Of a stretch of 5,823 nucleotides of DNA, positions 1 to 4,711 are shown piece by piece. This DNA comes from Thermoplasmata archaeon (GTDB lineage: Archaea > Thermoplasmatota > Thermoplasmata > Thermoplasmatales > Thermoplasmataceae), in the NCBI GenBank assembly GCA_021819605.1, contig JAKAQT010000095.1, positions 1 to 5,823 of the forward strand, given 5' to 3'. A program made the position numbers and the translations under genes. The first letter of the stretch is position 1. Each line of letters opens with the position of its first letter. The notes under the pieces are model-generated. The model saw nothing but the letters and a program-made list of their open reading frames with translations. It did no database searches and was not told where the DNA came from.

Positions 1-1
1 C

Positions 2-493
2 GCTGGAATATGCCCATTCAGGAATTTTTTTGACATTGATGTCAGGCTGTTCGAGACAGTTATGAAGGTGAATGTGGAAAGCCACTATTTCATCACCCAG
101 GCTGCTGCCAGGAAGATGATTGAATCTGGCATCAAGGGAAGGATACTCTTCATAAGTTCAATAAGCGCAATAGTCGGTGGAGAGTTCCAGACACACTATA
201 CCATCACAAAATCTGGACTGAACGGGCTTGTTCATTCACTGGCAATAGTGCTTGGAAAACATGGAATTCTGGTGAACAGCCTTGAGCCTGGAACAATACT
301 GACAGACATCAATGCCGAGGATCTCTCTGACACGGAGAAGAGAAAGTACATGGAGAACAGGACTGCAGTTAAGCGTCTCGGCCTTCCTGATGATATGGTA
401 GAACCTGCTCTTTTCCTGCTCTCAGACCAGAATACCTATGTAACCGGAACTGAGCTGCTCGCAGACGGTGGAATGCTGGTCAATCTACAGTGA
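2..493 (+). CDS. L-rhamnose 1-dehydrogenase, SDR family (5' end outside window)
   Basis: Oxidises L-rhamnose at C1 to L-rhamnono-lactone with NAD(P)+, the first oxidative step of non-phosphorylative rhamnose breakdown; cytosolic. The reading frame is open from base 2, so the gene begins left of the window and the cofactor-binding GxxxGxG region is missing. Visible SDR features are the NAG-type motif (AGIC, at the left edge), the structural Asn in KVNV (bases 62-73), the catalytic Ser in FISSISA (about base 158) and the catalytic YxxxK in HYTITK (Tyr at 197, Lys at 209). The PGTILTDIN stretch and the C-terminal DGGMLVNLQ end are what I recall from characterised rhamnose dehydrogenases (LRA1 type, and the Thermoplasma enzyme), which makes this more specific than a generic SDR. 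The ATG at 62 lies inside the conserved fold and is not the start. The gene ends with TGA followed at once by TAG. A sugar dehydrogenase of other specificity is the main alternative. Confidence 0.85.
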   Translation, partial: AGICPFRNFFDIDVRLFETVMKVNVESHYFITQAAARKMIESGIKGRILFISSISAIVGGEFQTHYTITKSGLNGLVHSLAIVLGKHGILVNSLEPGTILTDINAEDLSDTEKRKYMENRTAVKRLGLPDDMVEPALFLLSDQNTYVTGTELLADGGMLVNLQ

Positions 494-542
494 TAGTCAC
501 ATAGCCTCAATATTAGCCATTGGGTGCCATATTATCTGTCTA

Positions 543-549
543 TTTTTTT
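543..549 (+). terminator. T-run terminator after the SDR gene
   Basis: Seven consecutive T lie about 50 nt downstream of the SDR stop codon, in the spacer between two convergent genes. Archaeal RNA polymerase commonly terminates at such T-tracts without needing a hairpin, and I see no strong stem here. Confidence 0.5.
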
Positions 550-600
550 ATTCCTGGTCATTCTATGGATCTGATATTTCCAGAAGTTGGCGTTGCCATT

Positions 601-607
601 AAAAAAA
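601..607 (-). terminator. T-run terminator after rhaM
   Basis: Seven A on the + strand read as T7 on the minus strand, about 22 nt beyond the rhaM stop. With the T7 on the other strand at 543-549, it forms a two-way termination zone between convergent genes. The rest of the 494-629 spacer shows nothing else I can name. Confidence 0.5.
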
Positions 608-629
608 TTTCAGCTAGAATATACCTGTC

Positions 630-935
630 TCAATCCAGGCGGAAAACTTCCTTCATGCCCACGGACGTTCTTTCAGACGGCAGTGTTATTATGACGTCGT
701 TCATGTATTCCTGCCATCGGGCATTCACGTCACTGCTGTTGACAGCTTCAAGTGTTCTGCGGAGATCATTGCACTCCCAGTAACCAAATACGTGGATTCC
801 ATCCCTGAAAATTGAATAGTTCGAAATACCAGCATCACTGAGCATCTTCCTCATGTCGTCCCAGACATTCGCGTGTCTTCTGTCGTATTCATCTTCAATA
901 CCATGCCTGATTGTAAGGTGAAAGGCGTATCTCAT
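630..935 (-). CDS. rhaM: L-rhamnose mutarotase
   Basis: Interconverts the alpha and beta anomers of L-rhamnose (EC 5.1.3.32). The 101-residue length fits the family (about 104 in E. coli). Family hallmarks appear in order: the active-site block YDRRHANVW (Tyr17, His21, Trp25), NYSIFRD (Asn39, Tyr40, Asp45), the FGYWE strand (50-54), RWQEYM (Arg73, Trp74, Tyr77, Met78) and the C-terminal KEVFRLD. These match the RhaM residues around the sugar, including the catalytic Tyr/His pair. It is a single ferredoxin-like alpha/beta-barrel domain with no signal peptide, so cytosolic. The start is chosen because translation begins directly at the conserved first beta strand and a TATA box sits about 25 nt upstream, giving a leaderless transcript. 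It lies downstream of the regulator on the same strand but has its own promoter. In bacteria this enzyme serves the isomerase/kinase pathway; here the neighbours point to the oxidative pathway, where it would supply the anomer used by the dehydrogenase. Confidence 0.93.
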   Translation of the reverse strand: MRYAFHLTIRHGIEDEYDRRHANVWDDMRKMLSDAGISNYSIFRDGIHVFGYWECNDLRRTLEAVNSSDVNARWQEYMNDVIITLPSERTSVGMKEVFRLD

Positions 936-947
936 CTCAAAGGATTA

Positions 948-957
948 TGATGCATCA
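948..957. promoter_or_regulatory. Candidate operator: 10-bp perfect palindrome at the rhaM promoter
   Basis: TGATGCATCA is its own reverse complement. It lies between the rhaM TATA box and the start codon, overlapping the downstream edge of the box, where archaeal repressors commonly block RNA polymerase recruitment. A related GATGC-A-GCATC palindrome occurs at 1012-1022. That it is an operator is inference from symmetry and position only. Confidence 0.35.
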
Positions 958-963
958 ATATAA
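956..963 (-). promoter_or_regulatory. TATA box of rhaM
   Basis: The minus-strand sequence TTATATTG is centred about 25 nt upstream of the rhaM ATG, the spacing expected if transcription starts at or next to the start codon. No Shine-Dalgarno sequence is seen in front of the gene, which fits a leaderless mRNA. Confidence 0.55.
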
Positions 964-1011
964 CAGTTGTCCAGTACAGTTACGGTTCCAGCCACTGCAT
1001 AACTCAGACAC

Positions 1012-1022
1012 GATGCAGCATC
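1012..1022. promoter_or_regulatory. Second GATGC/GCATC palindrome upstream of rhaM
   Basis: GATGC-A-GCATC has perfect 5-bp arms around one central base. It shares both half-sites with the palindrome at 948-957, about 65 bp away centre to centre. It lies in the 101-bp gap between the regulator stop and the rhaM start. It may be a second binding site for the same regulator; function unproven. Confidence 0.25.
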
Positions 1023-1036
1023 CAAGCAATGGAATG

Positions 1037-1747
1037 TTATTTCGAGAAAAGGCCGTGAAGGAACATATGTTCCGATTCCCACTTTGTTATGACTTTGCTT
1101 TCTGCCTTTCTTAAAGCCTCCGCAAGTGCAGATTTTGAAAGACCTACTTTAGCAGCAACATCTTCAAGATGTACCTGCCTGGGTACTTCATAATAACCAG
1201 AGGAATGAGCCCAGTGAAGTGCATGTCTTTCCTGTGGAGTGAGATCAAGGTTTGTGCGAACAAAATCATCTATGTTCACATACCTTACCTTGAAGTAGAA
1301 AAGATCTCCCAGATTTTCAAGCTCTCGTTTAACATCATGAATGTCGTCCTGTGGTAGAATGGCAACAATTTCCTCACCAGTTCCGTCAATGAAATCGCTC
1401 TGGAACAGTGACGAATGCTCGTACATCACCGTTGAGACCATGTCCTCGTACTTCTCCCTGAATATTATCCTGTAAAGCTTTCTCCGACTGTCAACGGCGT
1501 CCAGCTGCATAACCTCCCTAATGGACCCGGAATGCCTGAATCCGTTGTAGAAGATCCTGAATCCCTTGAGAAACTCAGATTGAACCTCTATTGCACCGAA
1601 GACATAATTCCTGTCCTTGAACGGCTTGATTATTATTGTGTGTGCAATGCTTCCGGTTTCAGCAAGTGAGTTTGACCAGCATCCATCATGCCTGATTTTT
1701 AACTGTACCAGGGTGTACTGATTGTCCTTTCCTGCAGGAATCTTCAT
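1037..1747 (-). CDS. HTH_10 (bacterio-opsin-activator-like) transcriptional regulator
   Basis: Probable DNA-binding regulator of the rhamnose genes. The C-terminal part (about 167-220) is a clear HTH_10 domain: LTPQERHAL, then GYYEVPR, LEDVAAKVGLSKSAL (the helix-turn-helix proper, about 194-208) and EALRKAE. The N-terminal 160 residues form a sensor-like region; it opens with an HDGCW motif (20-24) of the kind found at the N-terminus of many archaeal HTH_10 proteins. No membrane segment or signal peptide is visible. Length (236 aa) is usual for this class. The ATG at 1747 is supported by a TATA-like element about 25 nt upstream, giving a leaderless transcript. It is divergent from the catabolic operon and upstream of rhaM, the usual place for a pathway-specific regulator. 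The ligand cannot be read from sequence; 2-keto-3-deoxy-L-rhamnonate or rhamnose are plausible guesses. Whether it activates or represses is unknown. Confidence 0.82.
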   Translation of the reverse strand: MKIPAGKDNQYTLVQLKIRHDGCWSNSLAETGSIAHTIIIKPFKDRNYVFGAIEVQSEFLKGFRIFYNGFRHSGSIREVMQLDAVDSRRKLYRIIFREKYEDMVSTVMYEHSSLFQSDFIDGTGEEIVAILPQDDIHDVKRELENLGDLFYFKVRYVNIDDFVRTNLDLTPQERHALHWAHSSGYYEVPRQVHLEDVAAKVGLSKSALAEALRKAESKVITKWESEHMFLHGLFSK

Positions 1748-1768
1748 GGTATAGCAACGAGCATTAGA

Positions 1769-1776
1769 ATTAAAAT
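1769..1776 (-). promoter_or_regulatory. TATA box of the HTH_10 regulator
   Basis: The minus-strand sequence ATTTTAAT is centred about 25 nt upstream of the regulator ATG, and no Shine-Dalgarno site lies between, consistent with a leaderless mRNA. Confidence 0.5.
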
Positions 1777-1824
1777 CTTTCTAAGGTAGAATATTCGGAA
1801 AAGTCGCACAGGTTCAGGATCAGG

Positions 1825-1832
1825 TTTAATTA
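1825..1832 (+). promoter_or_regulatory. TATA box of the catabolic operon
   Basis: TTTAATTA is centred about 31 nt before the ATG at 1860, preceded by a purine-containing stretch that could be a BRE. A second AT-rich candidate, AATTTTAA (1835-1842), lies closer to the start. There is no Shine-Dalgarno site before the ATG, so the operon mRNA is probably leaderless or nearly so. Which of the two elements is used cannot be decided from sequence. Confidence 0.45.
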
Positions 1833-1847
1833 GCAATTTTAACCTTC

Positions 1848-1862
1848 CATGTTGATTACATG
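1848..1862. promoter_or_regulatory. Inverted repeat covering the operon start codon
   Basis: CATGT-N5-ACATG has perfect 5-bp arms and its right arm includes the ATG of the first operon gene. On a leaderless transcript this spans the probable transcription start. It could be an operator placed over the initiation site. The arms are short, so chance is possible. Confidence 0.25.
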
Positions 1863-2864
1863 AAAGCCCTGGAATGGTCAAACATAAAGGAAATGAAAGT
1901 TAAGGAGATGCCTGAACCGGTCCTGATGCCGGGATGGGTACTTCTAAGGGTGGCATTTACGGGCATCTGCGGTTCTGAACTGTCCGCATACGTGGGGCAG
2001 AATGAACTCAGGAAACCACCCAGCGTCATGGGTCATGAGTTTTCCGGAACAGTGATAAAGGCAGCTTCCCCGGAGGATGGGTACCTGGTTGGCAAAAATG
2101 TTACGGTTAATCCGCTTGTGACCTGTGGAAAATGTAGATTCTGCCGCAGAGGAGATCGTCAGTTATGCCCGGAGAGGAAGATAATAGGCGTGAACTATCC
2201 CGGTTCCTTCGCTGAGTTTGTTGCAGTGCCTGCATTATCATGCTATCTGACCGATGATCTGCTGCTTGGTTCACTCACTGAACCCCTGGCCACAGCATTC
2301 CATGCAGTGAGAAAATCCCTTGTTGAACCAGGTGACAGGGTACTTGTCATTGGTGCCGGAACAATAGGGCTCATGGCTACAGCAGTACTGAAGCTTTTCG
2401 GGGCTTCGTTTGTGGCAGTTTCGGAAACCAATCAGCACAGGCTTGAATGGAGCAGGGAATGGGGAGCGGACCGGCTCATTGATCCCACAGCACCAAAGAA
2501 GAGTACCGGCAATAGTGAAGAAAAGTACGATGTGGTCATTGATGCAGTTGGCCTGAAGGCAACCAGGAAATTTGCCATAAATTCCGCTGATTCAGGAGGT
2601 AAGGTCATGTTTGTTGGACTTCATGAACCTGATGCTGACGTTCCTGGAAACCTTGTGGTCAGGAACGAGGTCAGCATTTCAGGATCATTCTGCTATACCG
2701 ACGATGATTACAGGAGATGTGCCAGCCTCATAAATTCAGGTTTCCTCAGCAGCCACAGGAACTGGTATGATGTGAGGAATCTTGAAAGGGGAAACGAATC
2801 CTTCATGGAACAGCTCAAGCCTGATGCTCCATTTTCAAAGATCATTCTCTCATCAGAGGCATGA
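1860..2864 (+). CDS. Zinc-dependent MDR dehydrogenase, probable 2-keto-3-deoxy-L-rhamnonate 4-dehydrogenase
   Basis: Medium-chain NAD(P)-dependent alcohol/polyol dehydrogenase of 334 residues. Catalytic zinc ligands are visible: Cys37 in GICGSE, His59-Glu60 in MGHEFSG, and Glu141 in TEPLA. The structural zinc lobe is complete with Cys89, Cys92, Cys95 and Cys103. The Rossmann motif is GAGTIG (165-170). The acidic Glu189 near the end of the second beta strand favours NAD+ over NADP+ (inference). The family contains sorbitol, threonine, idonate and sugar dehydrogenases, so sequence alone does not fix the substrate. Its place 4 nt before a diketo-acid hydrolase gene, in a rhamnose locus that already has a rhamnose C1 dehydrogenase, argues for oxidising C4 of 2-keto-3-deoxy-L-rhamnonate. 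The characterised bacterial enzyme for that step (LRA5) is an SDR, so this would be a non-homologous replacement. First gene of the operon, with a TATA box and no ribosome binding site. Confidence 0.8.
   Translation: MKALEWSNIKEMKVKEMPEPVLMPGWVLLRVAFTGICGSELSAYVGQNELRKPPSVMGHEFSGTVIKAASPEDGYLVGKNVTVNPLVTCGKCRFCRRGDRQLCPERKIIGVNYPGSFAEFVAVPALSCYLTDDLLLGSLTEPLATAFHAVRKSLVEPGDRVLVIGAGTIGLMATAVLKLFGASFVAVSETNQHRLEWSREWGADRLIDPTAPKKSTGNSEEKYDVVIDAVGLKATRKFAINSADSGGKVMFVGLHEPDADVPGNLVVRNEVSISGSFCYTDDDYRRCASLINSGFLSSHRNWYDVRNLERGNESFMEQLKPDAPFSKIILSSEA
2855..2859 (+). promoter_or_regulatory. Ribosome binding site of the FAH gene
   Basis: AGAGG lies 9 nt before the ATG at 2869, inside the end of the dehydrogenase gene. 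It supports that ATG over the in-frame ATG at 2782, which would place 29 extra codons inside the preceding gene. The match is short, so modest support only. Confidence 0.4.
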
Positions 2865-2868
2865 TGTA

Positions 2869-3738
2869 ATGAAGATTGGAAATGTAAAGATTGGCGGAAA
2901 AGTCCAGGCTGCGGTGGAGATGGAAGGAAGAATAATTCCATTGTCTGCAGTGAAAGGATTTGCGGACAGGTATAGAATTGTTGTGACAGATGATATCATC
3001 CGGAATCCTGAAATGTTTCATGCTGTTATGGAATCAGCCCCTCAGGAATCACCCTCACGGCAGTTAAATAATGGAAATGTGGAGTATGCACCTGTTATCC
3101 TGCAACCCCAGAAGATAATCTGTGTTGGACTGAACTACAGGAGTCATGTTGCTGAGACAAAGGATCAGATTCCCGAGAGCCCAGTGCTGTTCAGCAAGTA
3201 TGCAAATTCACTTGCAGGATCTGGAGATAATATACCCATACCACATGAGACAAAGCAGCTGGATTACGAAGGTGAACTTGGCATAGTTATTGGAAAAAAG
3301 GGGAGCAGTATAAAGGAATCTGATGCCCTTGATCATGTATTCGGCTATTTCATTGGCAATGATGTCTCTGCAAGGGATCTGCAGTTCAGGACATCACAGT
3401 GGCTTCTTGGGAAATCTGGTGATGGCTTCTATCCATGTGGGCCTTTCATAACAACCGCTGATGAAATCAGGGATCCCCAGAAGCTCTCCTTAAAGACGGA
3501 ACTCAATGGTGAATTAAGGCAGAATTCTGATACATCATACATGATCTTCTCCTGTTCATACCTCATAAGTTACATTTCCAGATTCATGACATTATATCCC
3601 GGGGACATAATATCAACCGGGACTCCCGAAGGTGTAATTCTTGGCATGCCGGAAGACAGGAGAGTCTGGATCAGGAAGGGTGACAGGATATCCATAGAAA
3701 TAGAGGGCCTCGGCAGACTTGAGAACACCTTCTCATGA
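2869..3738 (+). CDS. FAH-family hydrolase, probable 2,4-diketo-3-deoxy-L-rhamnonate hydrolase
   Basis: Probably cleaves 2,4-diketo-3-deoxy-L-rhamnonate to pyruvate and L-lactate (EC 3.7.1.26, LRA6 type), a Mg2+/Mn2+-dependent C-C hydrolysis in the cytosol. From the start chosen here it has 289 residues, normal for the family. Residues 1-75 form the small N-terminal domain. The FAH fold then shows KIICVGLNYRSHVAE (82-96), the metal ligands Glu134 and Glu136 in DYEGELG, Asp165 in NDVSARDLQ, the substrate loop W178-LLGKSGDGF, and TLYPGD followed by TGTPEGV near the C-terminus. All expected metal ligands are present. It follows the dehydrogenase by 4 nt, so the two are almost certainly co-transcribed and perhaps translationally coupled. 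FAH proteins also include acylpyruvases, decarboxylases/isomerases and diketo-acid hydrolases of other sugars; the rhamnose assignment rests on the neighbours. L-fucose degradation would converge on the same diketo compound. Confidence 0.85.
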   Translation: MKIGNVKIGGKVQAAVEMEGRIIPLSAVKGFADRYRIVVTDDIIRNPEMFHAVMESAPQESPSRQLNNGNVEYAPVILQPQKIICVGLNYRSHVAETKDQIPESPVLFSKYANSLAGSGDNIPIPHETKQLDYEGELGIVIGKKGSSIKESDALDHVFGYFIGNDVSARDLQFRTSQWLLGKSGDGFYPCGPFITTADEIRDPQKLSLKTELNGELRQNSDTSYMIFSCSYLISYISRFMTLYPGDIISTGTPEGVILGMPEDRRVWIRKGDRISIEIEGLGRLENTFS

Positions 3739-3770
3739 TTCCGCAGACCGGAATTTCCGAAATATAGGAT

Positions 3771-3775
3771 GGTGA
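3771..3775 (+). promoter_or_regulatory. Ribosome binding site of the CCG-domain gene
   Basis: GGTGA, complementary to the archaeal 16S 3' end, lies 6 nt before the ATG at 3782. It fixes the start and shows an internal operon gene translated from a polycistronic mRNA, unlike the leaderless first genes. Confidence 0.55.
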
Positions 3776-3781
3776 GACAAA

Positions 3782-4711
3782 ATGAGTGGAGAAGACGGGA
3801 CATCAAAAGAACGGTCAGTCAGGCTAATATTCCGGCAGCTGGAAAGCATACGTGATGTGATGATGGATTCTCTCACGAAGAACTATGTGCCTTTCCCCAT
3901 CGACAGGTCATTATGCAGCGCCTGGACTGATACACTCAGGAAAGGGGGTGAAACCATCATATACACATCATTCATGTACCAGCTTTCCAGCCTGTTCAGA
4001 GCATATGAGAAACACCTTTCCACATTTGCAAGGATGGGCGGATCAACAAGGCTTGCTTCACTTGGAAAGTTCCTCATCAAGCCCGACAGGGACGATCTCA
4101 GGAGAGGTTACAGGATCCTTTCAAACATTTCAGCTCTGCTCCTGAAGAACGGCATAGATCATGGATACCTGTACGATGATGAGCCATACAGCGGAGGACT
4201 GCTGCTTGAGCTGGGCATGCTGGATCAGTTCTGGGATTACGGATCAAGGGTCCTCAAGCTCATGAAGGATCATGGAGTGAGGAGTGTGATAACAGTGGAT
4301 CCGCATACAACAAATGCAATGAACAGACTGAAAGATCATTTTGGCGCAGACATAGAGGTGCATAACTATCTGACCCTGATTCAGAAGTATTCGGGAAACG
4401 GAAAATTTGTCTTCCATGATCCATGTCTGTATTCAAGATACGACACCATAGGAGACAGAATACGGGAAATTGCAGGCGAAGCAGGTGTAGAATTTATTGA
4501 GGGTAGAATGATCACAAGCCGTGATCTGGGCACATGCTGTGGCGGTCCTCTTGGGCCTGTCAATATGGATCTCAGTGACAGCATAGCAAAATACAGGGCT
4601 GAAAAACTTTTGTCTGTCTCGCAGAATGTCATGGTGGCATGTCCACTCTGCTACCAGAATCTGAAACCATATGTAAGCAGTATGAAGGATGTGGCAGAGG
4701 TGATTATGTGA
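3782..4711 (+). CDS. CCG-domain Fe-S protein (HdrD/GlcF/LutA-like), probable lactate-oxidation subunit
   Basis: Cysteine-rich CCG-domain protein of the family seen in heterodisulfide reductase, glycolate oxidase GlcF and lactate-utilisation LutA; 309 residues, cytosolic. The C-terminal module is intact: Cys215 in HDPCLYSR, Cys252-Cys253 in GTCCGG, and Cys287/Cys290 in ACPLCYQN, the Cx(n)CCGx(n)CxxC pattern that can hold an Fe-S cluster. The N-terminal module keeps the family shape but not the cysteines: YTSFMYQ (61-67), DEPYSGG (133-139) and DPHTTNAM (173-180) stand where Cys-bearing motifs are expected. The first 54 residues lack the ferredoxin domains of GlcF/HdrD. LutA proper is about 240 aa, so this longer protein is not a simple orthologue. 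The gene lies 43 nt after the hydrolase and overlaps a LutB-like gene by 4 nt, suggesting the two form a complex passing electrons from L-lactate. That substrate is inferred from context; another 2-hydroxy acid is possible. Confidence 0.78.
   Translation: MSGEDGTSKERSVRLIFRQLESIRDVMMDSLTKNYVPFPIDRSLCSAWTDTLRKGGETIIYTSFMYQLSSLFRAYEKHLSTFARMGGSTRLASLGKFLIKPDRDDLRRGYRILSNISALLLKNGIDHGYLYDDEPYSGGLLLELGMLDQFWDYGSRVLKLMKDHGVRSVITVDPHTTNAMNRLKDHFGADIEVHNYLTLIQKYSGNGKFVFHDPCLYSRYDTIGDRIREIAGEAGVEFIEGRMITSRDLGTCCGGPLGPVNMDLSDSIAKYRAEKLLSVSQNVMVACPLCYQNLKPYVSSMKDVAEVIM
4696..4704 (+). promoter_or_regulatory. Strong ribosome binding site deciding the GTG start of the LutB-like gene
   Basis: AGAGGTGAT is a long match to the complement of the archaeal 16S 3' end, 3 nt before the GTG at 4708 and inside the preceding gene. 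It supports the GTG start over the first in-frame ATG at 4801. Confidence 0.6.

Noticed and set aside
62..493. ATG at 62 as a true start of the SDR gene
   Set aside because: The frame is open to the left edge and encodes the conserved AGIC segment upstream; the ATG falls in the middle of the SDR fold.
520..783. Plus-strand reading frame between the SDR and rhaM
   Set aside because: More than half of it is antisense to rhaM, the rest crosses the convergent T-runs, and its protein resembles no family I know.
995..1018. CTGCAT/ATGCAG hairpin (6-bp stem, 12-nt loop) as a terminator after the regulator
   Set aside because: The stem is short and no T-run follows on the minus strand; it shares bases with the GATGC palindrome, which explains part of the symmetry.
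2782..2868. Longer hydrolase start at 2782
   Set aside because: It would add 29 residues overlapping the dehydrogenase coding sequence with no FAH similarity; the ATG at 2869 starts at the family's normal N-terminus and follows the previous stop by 4 nt.
3760..3766. AAATATA as an internal promoter before the CCG gene
   Set aside because: Its centre is only about 19 nt from the ATG, too close for a start at or before the codon, and a ribosome binding site between them points to read-through from the operon.
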